Assembly: GCA_021730225.1 (NCBI GenBank)
Contig: CP072532.1
Coordinates: 83,230 to 147,229, forward strand
From: Candidatus Vesicomyidisocius sp. Agig_15_S12
GTDB lineage: Bacteria > Pseudomonadota > Gammaproteobacteria > PS1 > Pseudothioglobaceae
Length of the DNA stretch: 64,000 nt
Direction of reading: 5' to 3'
Both the position numbers and the translations under genes were made by a program. Positions within the stretch are counted from its first letter, which is position 1. Every line of letters begins with the position of its first letter. The notes under the pieces were generated by a model. That model did not search any database. It saw nothing but the letters and a program-made list of their open reading frames with translations, and had not been told where the DNA came from. Positions 40,651-49,906 of the stretch are shown piece after piece.

Positions 40651-41487
40651 ATTGTAAATGGGAGAATTATTGATTGCACGTGTTACAAAACTCATCCATT
40701 TTTTTGGCACTTTTTTAGCCGCTGCCAAGGCATCTTCTTCAGTTAAGAATTCATTAAAAACACAGCTTCCTGTGCCACTCATTCTAGCTTGTCCAACACG
40801 ATTATAGCAAGTATTTAGGTGTTCTAGTGCAACACCAATTTCTGCTTCTAATGCTATAGCCACCTGTAAACAATCATTATGAGCGTTTATAAGTTCAGAG
40901 AAGTTGGCTATTCTCCCTTGAGGTTCACTTATTGTCAATGCATAATGAGAAAAAATTTCTTTAGTTGAAATGTGTTTGTTAATAAAAACTACTAGAAAGT
41001 AATGATTCGGTGTATTAACAGGGCTTAGAATATTTCCTATACCTTCTGCCCAAGCACTTTGAGCAAAAATGAATACGGGTACATCTGCACCTAAATTTAA
41101 ACCTAATTTCATAAGTTGTGCCTGAGTTAATTTTGTATCCCAAAGTTGATTAAGTGCTACTAACGTAGTTGCTGCATCTGAAGAACCCCCACCTAACCCC
41201 CCACCAATTGGAATATTTTTAACGATTGAGAGATTGGCACCTAATGTTGTTCCAGTATATTGTTGAAGTGCTTTGGCTGCTTTAATGATTAAATCTTGAT
41301 CTTGTTTTACACTTTTATTACCACTAGTACGTTTAATGACACCATTATTAGTTATTGTGCAAGTTAATTTATCACAATAATCCAGTAGTTGAAAGATGGT
41401 TTGTAAGTTATGGTAATTATCTTTCCTTCTTTTGTTAATGTGCAAAAATAAGTTAATTTTTGCAGGTGCAAGCCAAGTACTAGGCAT
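40630..41487 (-). CDS. ispE: 4-diphosphocytidyl-2-C-methyl-D-erythritol kinase IspE
   Basis: A 285-residue GHMP kinase of the MEP isoprenoid pathway. It starts [13 protein letters not shown], has the ATP-binding [14 protein letters not shown], and [16 protein letters not shown] near the C-terminus. The last seven residues (NWAVAKR) are encoded by the 5' part of tRNA-Gln, and the stop lies in that tRNA's D-loop. Family members usually end soon after the residues aligned with INNSP, so the tail looks like a read-through extension. The start overlaps orn by 8 bases. Confidence 0.93.
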   Translation of the reverse strand: MPSTWLAPAKINLFLHINKRRKDNYHNLQTIFQLLDYCDKLTCTITNNGVIKRTSGNKSVKQDQDLIIKAAKALQQYTGTTLGANLSIVKNIPIGGGLGGGSSDAATTLVALNQLWDTKLTQAQLMKLGLNLGADVPVFIFAQSAWAEGIGNILSPVNTPNHYFLVVFINKHISTKEIFSHYALTISEPQGRIANFSELINAHNDCLQVAIALEAEIGVALEHLNTCYNRVGQARMSGTGSCVFNEFLTEEDALAAAKKVPKKWMSFVTRAINNSPIYNWAVAKR

Positions 41488-42025
41488 TAATGAAGACGTT
41501 TCGGTAGTGTTTTAATTCATCAATTGAATCTTGGATATCAGAAAGAGCCAAGTGTGCTGAGTCTTTTTTAAATACCATTTTTTCATTAGGTTTCCAGTGC
41601 ATAATTAATTCTTTAAGAGTAGAAACATCAATATGTCTGTAGTGGAAAAATTGTTCTAGTGTCGGCATGTAGTTGTATAAAAAACGTCTATCTTGACAAA
41701 TAGTATTACCACACATAGGTGAGGCTCCTTTGTTTACATGTTTTTTTAAAAATTTTAAGGTATGAATTTCTGCTTCCTTGCAAGATATATTACTTTTTCT
41801 AACACGTTCTAGAAGTCCAGAATTAGTATGGTGTTCAGTATTCCATTGGTCCATATTAGTCAAAATTTTATCATTTTGATAAATGGCTAGTGAGGGGCCT
41901 TGTGCAATAATATGGAGCTGCGCATCGGTAACAATGGTAGCAATTTCAATAATAACATTTTTTTCAGGCGTAAGACCTGTCATTTCTAAATCAATCCAAA
42001 TTAGGTTATTATCTTTATTCATCAT
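41480..42025 (-). CDS. orn: Oligoribonuclease
   Basis: A 181-residue DEDDh 3'-5' exonuclease that degrades 2-5 nt RNAs. The catalytic residues are seen in [10 protein letters not shown] (D-x-E), [16 protein letters not shown] (D) and the final [14 protein letters not shown] (H-x4-D). The second of two adjacent ATGs may be the true start. It lies between trpD and ispE, overlapping ispE by 8 bases. Confidence 0.95.
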   Translation of the reverse strand: MMNKDNNLIWIDLEMTGLTPEKNVIIEIATIVTDAQLHIIAQGPSLAIYQNDKILTNMDQWNTEHHTNSGLLERVRKSNISCKEAEIHTLKFLKKHVNKGASPMCGNTICQDRRFLYNYMPTLEQFFHYRHIDVSTLKELIMHWKPNEKMVFKKDSAHLALSDIQDSIDELKHYRNVFINA

Positions 42026-42037
42026 AAAAATCTATAA

Positions 42038-43057
42038 TTAACAACCAGTTGATTCACGGACAAAATCATCTAATTTTTGATGGGCTATCCCACTATTTAA
42101 TATTTTTAACGCTTTACTAACACCTTCTTGTAGTGAGTTTGCAAGCCCACACACATAAATAGCTGCGCCTGAATTAAGTGCAATAATGTTTTTAGCTGCG
42201 CCATCTTTGCCATCAAGAGCTTGTTGAATTAGTATTAATGACTCATCTGCATTGTTAGCTTTAATATCATCTAAATTACCTAGTGGTAAACTAAAATCGG
42301 TAGGACCGATAGTATCAGTCTTGATTTTACCATTCTTTAATTCAGCTATAAATGTATCATCTGCAATTGAAATCTCATCTAAGCCATCTTTAGAATGCAC
42401 AACTATAATATGTCTAGAACCTAAATTTTTTAAAACATGAGCAATAGGTTCAACTAAAGATTGAGTATAGACTCCAATTATTTGATTAGGCACTTTAGCA
42501 GGATTAGTTAGTGGTCCTACAATATTAAAAATGGTTCTAATAGCAAGGTCTTTGCGCACATCAGTGATATATTTTATTGCATGGTGATGAAAAGGTGCAA
42601 ACATAAATCCGATGCCAATTTTTTCAATACATTTGCTAATTCTTTCAATATTCATATTAAGATTAACGCCTGCTGCCTTTAATACGTCAGCACTACCCGA
42701 TTTTGAAGAAACGCTACTATTACCATGTTTGGCAACTGATCCGCCAGCAGCTGCTACAACAAAGGCACATGCGGTTGAAATATTAAACAAACCTAGTCCA
42801 TCACCACCTGTACCACAAGTATCTACCAGGTGTTTGGTATTCTTAATTGTAACACTTTTGGTAAAAGAACGAATGATTTTGGTAACAGCAGTAATTTCAT
42901 CAATACTTTCACCTTTTGTTGCAAGTCCAACTAAGAAACCACCAGTTTGTGCATCGGTAGTTTTACCAGTTATGATGTCACTTATTACTTTTTGCATCTC
43001 ATTTTGATTAAGATCTTGTTTTTTAACAATTTGTTTAATAGCTTGTTGTATGTTCAT
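42038..43057 (-). CDS. trpD: Anthranilate phosphoribosyltransferase
   Basis: A 339-residue enzyme of tryptophan synthesis that joins anthranilate and PRPP. The PRPP-binding motif CGTGGDG and the following KHGNSSVSSKSGSADVLKAAG are intact, as are IRTIFNIVGPLTNP and the metal-binding DGLDEIS. No other trp gene is in the window. The start lies 23 bases inside the end of pepP. Confidence 0.95.
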   Translation of the reverse strand: MNIQQAIKQIVKKQDLNQNEMQKVISDIITGKTTDAQTGGFLVGLATKGESIDEITAVTKIIRSFTKSVTIKNTKHLVDTCGTGGDGLGLFNISTACAFVVAAAGGSVAKHGNSSVSSKSGSADVLKAAGVNLNMNIERISKCIEKIGIGFMFAPFHHHAIKYITDVRKDLAIRTIFNIVGPLTNPAKVPNQIIGVYTQSLVEPIAHVLKNLGSRHIIVVHSKDGLDEISIADDTFIAELKNGKIKTDTIGPTDFSLPLGNLDDIKANNADESLILIQQALDGKDGAAKNIIALNSGAAIYVCGLANSLQEGVSKALKILNSGIAHQKLDDFVRESTGC

Positions 43058-44279
43058 AGTATTGTCGGCTCATAAGTAATTCAATATCGTTGATTTCTTT
43101 AGCGAGAGATTTAGTTAGTACTACATTTCCTGATGTTGTTATTAAGATAATGTCTTCAATTCTAATGCCAATGTTGTGATAAATTGGATTAATTTTATCA
43201 TTTTTACGGATATAAATACCAGGTTCGATAGTGGTTATCATGCCAGCTACAAATTTTTTGTGATGACCATTTTTTTTGTATTGACCTACATCATGTACAT
43301 CAAGACCAAGCCAGTGTCCTGTGCTATGCATATAAAACTGCGATAAGTTGTCACCTATTTGCAATATACCAAGACCAATTAAACCTTTTTTAATTGTATT
43401 AGTTGCAACTTTATGAGGTTTATTGATTTTTATCCCAGGTTTGATGGTATTAATAGCATCAATTTGAGCATTAAGAACAATTTGATAAATTTGTTTTTGT
43501 GCAGAAGAAAATTGACCATCAACTGGGAAAGTTCGTGTGATGTCTGAGGCGTAGCAGTCAATTTCAGCACCAGCGTCAATCAAAATTAAATCACCTTTAT
43601 TGAGTTTTTTGTTATTTTCTATATAGTGTAGTGAACAAGAGTTTACCCCTCCTGCAACAATGGGAGTATAGGCATGTTGAGCATTATTTTTGGTAAAAAA
43701 TCCGTCAAAAATACTTTGAATTTCAAATTCAAACATATCTGGTTTGATAGTTTGCATCGCTATTTGGTGTGCTTTGATTGAGATATTGGCTGCTTTTTGC
43801 ATGGTGCTTATTTCAAGTTTGTCCTTAATAAGACGCATCTCATGTAAAGTTGGGACGAATGATTTGAGTTTATAGCTCAAGAGTAAGTGCTCAATATCAT
43901 GATCTATTTGACAATTTGTTGTATCAAAGTAAACTTGATTATTCAATATTAATTGAGGTATTTTTTCTTTTAACAAATCTATAGAAAAAGCATTATCTGA
44001 TTTTAAAATATTAGATGCATCATTAATTCCTAGGCGTTTTTCACCCCAGATTTCACATGTTTTGTTTTTAGGACGTAAAAATATTGTGTAGTTGTTTCTA
44101 GAAAAAATTGCTAGCGCTTTAGGCTCTTGTAAGCCAGTTAGATAGTAAAAATCACTATGCACTCGGAATGGGTAATTGACATCACCAGAACGATTCTGTT
44201 CAGAATTGCTACTTATAATAACTACTGCATTGTTATCCAGCTGGTTTAGCAACGACAGTCTTCTTTTTTGAAAGATCAT
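43035..44279 (-). CDS. pepP: Xaa-Pro aminopeptidase
   Basis: A 414-residue pita-bread metallopeptidase of the AMPM family. The N-terminal domain (1-150) has the PepP pattern DFYYLTGLQEP. The C-terminal catalytic domain supplies the metal ligands: DAGAEIDCYASDITRTFP, HSTGHWLGLDVHDVG, TIEPGIYI and the final RIEDIIL. It is slightly short of the usual 440. It removes N-terminal residues before proline. Its upstream region carries the long palindrome at 44327-44413. Confidence 0.95.
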   Translation of the reverse strand: MIFQKRRLSLLNQLDNNAVVIISSNSEQNRSGDVNYPFRVHSDFYYLTGLQEPKALAIFSRNNYTIFLRPKNKTCEIWGEKRLGINDASNILKSDNAFSIDLLKEKIPQLILNNQVYFDTTNCQIDHDIEHLLLSYKLKSFVPTLHEMRLIKDKLEISTMQKAANISIKAHQIAMQTIKPDMFEFEIQSIFDGFFTKNNAQHAYTPIVAGGVNSCSLHYIENNKKLNKGDLILIDAGAEIDCYASDITRTFPVDGQFSSAQKQIYQIVLNAQIDAINTIKPGIKINKPHKVATNTIKKGLIGLGILQIGDNLSQFYMHSTGHWLGLDVHDVGQYKKNGHHKKFVAGMITTIEPGIYIRKNDKINPIYHNIGIRIEDIILITTSGNVVLTKSLAKEINDIELLMSRQYYEHTTSY

Positions 44280-44326
44280 TTTATCAAATAAAGTTTAATT
44301 ATTATTTACTATTTAATAAATATAAG

Positions 44327-44413
44327 AATACCATGAAACATGCTCATCAAATACCAATTTCTTCTTAAATTTTAAGAAGAAATTGGTATTTGATGAGCAT
44401 GTTTCATGGTATT
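44327..44413. repeat. 43-bp perfect inverted repeat with a 1-base centre
   Basis: The left arm 44327-44369 (starting AATACCATGAAACATGCTCA) is the exact reverse complement of the right arm 44371-44413, with a single T between. The right arm is the first recognisable stretch of the rsmE pseudogene (frame LVFDEHVSWY), so the left arm is an inverted copy of rsmE coding sequence. As RNA it would fold into a hairpin of roughly 40 bp. It sits 47 bases upstream of the pepP start. Confidence 0.97.
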
Positions 44414-45055
44414 TGGCAAAAGTATTGTGATTTTTACAATGGCAAGAGATTACTTTATTTAGTGGTTATGGTAGTAATTATTTAAGCGATGATTGCACGA
44501 GTCAAAAACTATTGTGATGTTAAAATACACATGTGCACTTACAATAATTCATAGTTTCAGTTAAACATTGCTTTGGTTTAAGGCATTGCCAAAGGTGAAA
44601 AAATGGATTTTTTAACACAAAAATCGGTTGAATTAGGAGTGAATAGAATAATATCTATTTTTTAGTGAGTGCTACGTGATTCATCATCCAAGATGAGAAA
44701 TTACAGAAGCGTATAGAGTGAGCATTGGCAAAAGATTGTCATTGGTACTTGTGAACAATCAGGCAGATCTGTGATGCCAGGTTTGTCATTAGCTATGAAT
44801 TTTGAGGATTTTGTTAATACCAAGTTTTGTAATGGGGTTGTATTGCATTATCGTGCCGAATATTCATTATTAGAAATGAATAAGGCTAATTAAGCAACTA
44901 TTATTATCGGATTGGAAAGGTGACTGAGTTACCAATAAATAGTAAATGCAGGTAAATAAGAAGCTCAAAACTTGTTATTAGACTCGAGAATATTAAGGGC
45001 TGAAACCGCTTCGTTGGTAACCATTGCTAATATGTAGTTATTATGGGGTGGTTAA
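44371..45055 (+). pseudogene. rsmE: Decayed rsmE (16S rRNA m3U1498 methyltransferase)
   Basis: Three plus-strand segments align in order to RsmE: LVFDEHVSWYLAKVL and EITLFSGYGSNYLS near the start; GIAKGEKMDFLTQKSVELGV in the middle; HWQKIVIGTCEQSGRSVMPG, MNFEDFV and the SAM-site end SRILRAETASLVTIANM. At least six in-frame stops (several readable as CAA/CAG to TAA/TAG) and some frameshifts break it. The normal 5' end is missing: sequence stops at the palindrome centre. It ends against the tail of the dsrS-like gene. Confidence 0.92.
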
Positions 45056-46099
45056 TATATTTAAGGCTTTTTGAATAGGTCTTAATACATTTATAAGTTT
45101 TTTACGAATAGCAGAACCTGTTAAACGATGTGCTGAAATGGTGCTAACGACTAAACGTTCACTTACACCTGCTAATAACATTCTAGCAAAGAGCTTTTCT
45201 CTTTCATCTTTAATATCATAAATCATAATATTAGCTTAGTTAGTAATATCGACAATAGATTCTTTACAAGTTATTGAGGGATGATATAGATATTGTCCGA
45301 GTACATCTAGTGTACGATACAAAATAGTTTCTTGATTGATTTTTTTTAAAATATTAATTGTGGTTTTTAATAGTAATTGTGTTTGTTTATCTGAAATAAG
45401 TTGTAAATCTTTATGTCTGAAATTAAATGATATTATGTTAATATCAATATTAATCTCAAAGTAAATATTTTTAAGATTAATACGCTCAATAAAACCAACT
45501 AAAAATGCTGTTTTTTTTTGACCTTGTTCCCACAGTTTAGCTTTTTCTTTTTTGTTGATTAGGTCTTTCTGTAATATCAAATTAGTGGTATCGATTAGTT
45601 GTTCTATATCATGTATAAAAGGTAATAATTCTAGTAAATATTTGGCGATATTTTTACCAATGTTGGTGTTAATAACAAAATCTTTAGTGAGTAATAAACG
45701 TCCAATTTCAGCTTGATTAGCAGTATTAGTAGCGCACCACCAAGTTAGTTTGAGTAAATCTTTATCAAATTTGATTGCATTTGATACTGCTATAACAGCT
45801 TCAACCTCGCCCAGTTTGAGTAGTAATGAAAGGTTTGATAATGTCGCTTGTCCTATTTTTGACCAGGGCTTTAAATATGATAGATATTTTTCCTTTATTG
45901 TTCCCATAACTTGATTGATAAGAAGTTTTTTAACTTCTTTGATATAGGCGTCACTATTACTTGTTAGGCTTAAATCAATCACTTGTTCTTTAAATTGTGT
46001 GTTAAGTCCAACAACTATTAGTTTATAAGTATCAATACGAATTGCGATCGAAGTCTTAATAAGAACATTTAGCTTAAGAATATCTTCAGTGTTTAGCAT
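45041..46099 (-). pseudogene. dsrS: DsrS-like sulfur-oxidation protein, interrupted by an in-frame TAA
   Basis: The first 287 codons (ATG at 46099, stop TAA at 45236-45238) and a further frame of 61 codons to 45041 are in the same reading frame, separated by that single stop and three codons. Joined they give about 352 residues. Segments such as RIDTYKLIVVGLN, WWCATNTANQAEIGRLL, KTAFLVGFIERI and the basic C-terminus GSAIRKKLINVLRP recall DsrS, a cytoplasmic protein encoded with dsr genes in purple sulfur bacteria. I recall that similarity only moderately well. Either a truncated protein is made, or the gene is a young pseudogene. Confidence 0.6.
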
Positions 46100-46408
46100 T
46101 TAGAAGTTTATTGGGTTTTTTTTTGATATAATAGAACTTATTAAAAAATAACTAGCTCTTGTTTGTTAATGTTGATTATTATTAAAGATCTAGAATGGTA
46201 TGTATGAGTTTAATGGTAGTTATTTATTATTTTAACTATATTCTTAATATAATTTATTTTAGATAGCGTTGTTTTTATACCTATTTTTAATAGACTAAAA
46301 GTGTGTAAATTCAACATGAGCCTCAAAATTAATAATTAAATTTAATAAGTGTAATAATATTTTTTAATAAAAAAACTGTTTAAGTATTGAAGTTTGCTGC
46401 TTAATGAC
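46100..46408. other. Non-coding gap of 309 bases
   Basis: It separates proC (3' end) from the start of the dsrS-like gene, both on the reverse strand. It is AT-rich with no gene. The dsrS promoter should lie near 46100-46160 (reverse-strand TATTAT-type boxes are present), but no convincing -35 could be fixed. Confidence 0.4.
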
Positions 46409-47236
46409 TTATTCATCATTGCTCAATTCTATACCTATCTTATTTGCTCTATCAGAAGCAGCATGTATTGCATGAGTCATAATAACTTCAAAGTCTTGGT
46501 TTTGTAAATACTCAATTGCTGCTTGAGTTGTTCCATTTTTTGAGGTGACTTTATTGCGAAGTTGTCGTGGTGAATCTTTAGAACAACTTGCCATCATACT
46601 TGCACCTAGTGAAGTTTTAATACTTAACTTTTGTGCTACTACTTCATCCAAACCTAATGTTACACCGGCTTTAGTCATCGATTCAAGCATTAAGAAAAAA
46701 TACGCAGGGCCACTACCAGAAACTGCTGTGATTGCATTCAATAAATTTTCATCATTTACCCATAAGCATTCACCTACAGAATTTAGTATGTTTTCTGCTA
46801 GAAATTTTTGTTTGTTTGATACTTGTTTGTTAGCAAATAAACCTGTTATGCCTTGGTTGATCAATGCAGGTGTATTAGGCATAGTACGTACAATAGCTTG
46901 GTTACCACCTAGCCAGCGTTCAATATCATGTGATCTTACTCCCGCAGCAATGGATATAATTAGTGTATTGGTTGTAAGTTTGTCTTTTAAATCTTTACAG
47001 ACCGAGGATAATACTTGTGGTTTAACAGCAAAAATAATAGTGCTACATTGAGTTGCAAGTTTGGTATTATCCGTAAAAACTTCAATATTAAATTCGGTTT
47101 CTCGAAGGAGTAATAATGCTTCGTTAGTATCACTTATTTTGATTTGGTTATGGTTAGTGTTATTGTTAATAAGCCCAGAAATAATAGCATGAGCCATATT
47201 ACCAGCGCCGATAAAACCGATAAGTGAGTTTTGCAT
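46409..47236 (-). CDS. proC: Pyrroline-5-carboxylate reductase
   Basis: A 275-residue NAD(P)H-dependent enzyme making proline. It has the Rossmann motif IGFIGAGNMAHAIISGL, FAVKPQVL, RTMPNTPALINQGITGL, and the C-terminal signature AVSGSGPAYFFLMLESMTKAGVTLGL. It completes the pathway with proA at 61244. It is divergent from gph, with 75 bases between the starts. Confidence 0.96.
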   Translation of the reverse strand: MQNSLIGFIGAGNMAHAIISGLINNNTNHNQIKISDTNEALLLLRETEFNIEVFTDNTKLATQCSTIIFAVKPQVLSSVCKDLKDKLTTNTLIISIAAGVRSHDIERWLGGNQAIVRTMPNTPALINQGITGLFANKQVSNKQKFLAENILNSVGECLWVNDENLLNAITAVSGSGPAYFFLMLESMTKAGVTLGLDEVVAQKLSIKTSLGASMMASCSKDSPRQLRNKVTSKNGTTQAAIEYLQNQDFEVIMTHAIHAASDRANKIGIELSNDE

Positions 47237-47311
47237 AACGAATATTATAAAGTATTAATATACTGTGTATTTTACCAAAATAGTGTTTATTTAAAAAATA
47301 AAAGGACGTCA

Positions 47312-47980
47312 ATGAAAAAATTTAATCCAAAATTAATTATTATTGATGTAGATGGGACTTTGGTGGATAGTGTTCCAGATTTAGCTTATTGTATTGATGA
47401 ATTAATGAAAGCAATGAATAGGACGCCATGGGGCGAGGCGAAAGTTCGTGACTGGGTTGGTAATGGTGTACTAAAGTTAGTAGAAAGGTCATTAACTGGT
47501 AAACTTGAGGCGAATGTTAATAAACAAGATTTTGACAAAGCTTATTCAATTTTTTTGGAGTTGTATAGCATTAATACTTCCGTGCGTTCATGTTTATACG
47601 ACGGTGTAAAAGAAGGTTTGGATTACTTAAAACGACAAGGTTATTTGTTAGGCTGTGTGACCAATAAAGACGAACAATTTACCTTACCAATTTTAAAAGA
47701 TTTGGATATTTTTAATTATTTTGGATTGGTAGTTTCGGGCGATACTTTAGTAAAGAAAAAACCAGACCCATTGCCATTATTACACAGTGCTGAATTTTTT
47801 AATATCCCTCCACAAAATTGTTTAATGCTTGGTGATTCAATTAGCGATGTAATTGCTTCACGTGTTGCTGGTTTTGATATTATTTGCATGTCGTATGGAT
47901 ATAATCATGGCAAGGATATCCAAGATGCCAATCCAGATTTAGTTATTGATTCAATGATTGAACTTAAAGATTATTTGTAA
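47312..47980 (+). CDS. gph: Phosphoglycolate phosphatase Gph
   Basis: The frame is open further upstream, but ATG 47312 follows AAAGGA and gives the family N-terminus. The 222-residue HAD phosphatase has DVDGTLVDS (motif I), VTNK (motif II) and KKKPDPLPLL ... MLGDSISDV (motifs III/IV). It dephosphorylates 2-phosphoglycolate, the product of RuBisCO oxygenation, which fits an autotroph. bioA follows after 27 bases. Confidence 0.9.
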   Translation: MKKFNPKLIIIDVDGTLVDSVPDLAYCIDELMKAMNRTPWGEAKVRDWVGNGVLKLVERSLTGKLEANVNKQDFDKAYSIFLELYSINTSVRSCLYDGVKEGLDYLKRQGYLLGCVTNKDEQFTLPILKDLDIFNYFGLVVSGDTLVKKKPDPLPLLHSAEFFNIPPQNCLMLGDSISDVIASRVAGFDIICMSYGYNHGKDIQDANPDLVIDSMIELKDYL

Positions 47981-48007
47981 TAGCTAGTATCAGTAAAATG
48001 TATTCAT

Positions 48008-49246
48008 ATGGATACATTTGACAACCAACATATTTGGCATCCATATGCCAAAATTCCCAACGAAGTTCCTACTTATTTAGTTGAATCAGCCGAAGGTGTT
48101 TATTTAATTCTAGAAGGCGGTAATCGCGTTATTGATGGTATGAGTTCATGGTGGTCAGCAATTCATGGTTACAATCATCCAGTACTTAATAAAGCTATTA
48201 AAACTCAACTCAGGAAGATGTCCCATGTTATGTTTGGTGGATTGACACACCAACCTGCAATTGACCTTACTAAAACATTATTGAGTGTTACACCTGATAA
48301 TTTAACTAAGGTATTTTTCATTGATTCTGGTTCACTGTCAGTAGAAGTTGCACTTAAAATGGCTCTACAATATTGGAATAATAAACATCAAGCTAATAAG
48401 CAAAAATTTATTACTATCCGTGGCGGATATCATGGAGATACATTTGGGGCTATGAGCGTGTGTGATCCAGATAATGGCATGCATCATTTATTTTCAGGTG
48501 TATTACCACAACACTTTTTTGTTAAAAGTCCATCTATTGTGCCTATGAATGAGGCTCTGGAAGATTTAAGAGTGACATTAAAACAAAATTCTAATAAAAT
48601 TGCCGCTATGATTTTAGAACCTGTTATACAAAATGCAGGAGGTATTCGGACATACAACCCTCAATATTTGCTTAAAGCTAAAAAGCTTTGTAAACAAAAT
48701 AATATTTTATTCGTTTTAGATGAAATTGCAACTGGTTTTGGCCGTACTGGAGAATTATTTGCACTTGAATACGCTAATGTTGAACCTGATATTTTATGTT
48801 TAGGTAAAGCATTAACAGGTGGTTATATAACTTTAGCAGCTACATTAACAACTGATGATGTTTCAAATGTAGTGGGCACACTTATGCATGGCCCTACTTT
48901 TATGGCCAACCCCTTAGCTTGCGCTGTCGCTAATGCTAGTATTGAATTATTACTTAGTTCTTCTTGGAAAAATAGTATTGCCAATATCGGAAAGATATTA
49001 AGTACAGAATTATTGCCTCTTAAAAATCATGATAAAGTTAAAGATGTACGAATCTTAGGTGCTATTGGTGTAATAGAGATTACTCATGAAATTGACATAC
49101 AAATAGTTCAAAAGTATTTGATTGATTTGGGTGTTTGGCTAAGACCTTATGGAAAATTACTTTACACTATGCCACCATTTATAATTACCGATGATGAACT
49201 TTTAACAATTACTAGTGCTATTAAAGCTATAGTTAGTAGATTGTAA
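48008..49246 (+). CDS. bioA: Adenosylmethionine-8-amino-7-oxononanoate aminotransferase
   Basis: A 412-residue class III aminotransferase. The start HIWHPYAKIPNEVPTYLVE and the active-site DGMSSWWSAIHGYNHP are characteristic of BioA. FVLDEIATGFGRTG binds PLP and the catalytic lysine is in LCLGKALTGGY. It makes 7,8-diaminopelargonate in biotin synthesis. No other bio gene is in the window. A hairpin at 49254-49285 follows the stop. Confidence 0.95.
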   Translation: MDTFDNQHIWHPYAKIPNEVPTYLVESAEGVYLILEGGNRVIDGMSSWWSAIHGYNHPVLNKAIKTQLRKMSHVMFGGLTHQPAIDLTKTLLSVTPDNLTKVFFIDSGSLSVEVALKMALQYWNNKHQANKQKFITIRGGYHGDTFGAMSVCDPDNGMHHLFSGVLPQHFFVKSPSIVPMNEALEDLRVTLKQNSNKIAAMILEPVIQNAGGIRTYNPQYLLKAKKLCKQNNILFVLDEIATGFGRTGELFALEYANVEPDILCLGKALTGGYITLAATLTTDDVSNVVGTLMHGPTFMANPLACAVANASIELLLSSSWKNSIANIGKILSTELLPLKNHDKVKDVRILGAIGVIEITHEIDIQIVQKYLIDLGVWLRPYGKLLYTMPPFIITDDELLTITSAIKAIVSRL

Positions 49247-49253
49247 CCTTAAT

Positions 49254-49285
49254 ATAATAGACATTTAGATGGAATAGTCTATTAT
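49254..49285 (+). terminator. Terminator-like hairpin after bioA
   Basis: ATAATAGAC (49254-49262) and GTCTATTAT (49277-49285) form a perfect 9-bp stem with a 14-base loop, beginning 8 bases after the bioA stop. The following sequence is T-rich but has no long T-run, so this is moderately supported. Confidence 0.55.
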
Positions 49286-49906
49286 CATTATTTGTTTTAG
49301 ACAGTTCTAATTTAGAAACAATTTTATAAGTGATTTCCAATAAAAATATCAATTTTATATCTCGATTCACTTAGTAACTTAAAATTGATAGTGTAGAAAT
49401 TATCGAAAAGACATCTAGGTGTAAGTTTTTTGGATTTTTGACAATGTAGTATTTGTATCTTTGTACATCTTTTATTTTTTAAGTAATGGTAAAGATGTGT
49501 CGAGTAGTAGATAGCTAAGAGTAATAATTTTTACTTACTTAGTTTATCTATTTTTAGTATATTAGAGGGTATGTTTGTTAAAAAATATATAAGGATGATT
49601 GTTAGATACTATGTCGATATATTTATAGAAAGTGAAATATTCTATATAATGATACACTAATATGAATGGTGTTTCTAACAAACGTATTAAAGACTAGTAT
49701 CTACAAGATTTCCTAACTTGTAGAAAGATAGATAATAATGACAAATAAATATTAGATTAGTCTAAAAATCTTTTTTTAAGTCATTAATATATTATAGAAT
49801 ATATATATTATAACAACTAACTTTTTATTTTATTTAAGAGTTGTAAATTTACGCAATAAAATTGCTTTTGAAATTGATAACTCAATGATTAATAACTTTA
49901 TTTATG
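49286..49906. other. Non-coding gap of 620 bases
   Basis: It lies between the convergent bioA and priA and is AT-rich with stops in all frames. No gene relic, tRNA or strong terminator for priA was recognised. Confidence 0.45.

Noticed and set aside
42612-43007. 131-codon open frame antisense to trpD
   Set aside because: It is a codon-bias shadow of a well-conserved gene on the other strand; the same holds for long antisense frames in pit (55738-56265) and proC (46545-47051).
44327-44413. Terminal inverted repeats of an insertion sequence
   Set aside because: The arms are adjacent, with only one base between them, and no transposase or target duplication is present; the right arm is rsmE coding sequence.
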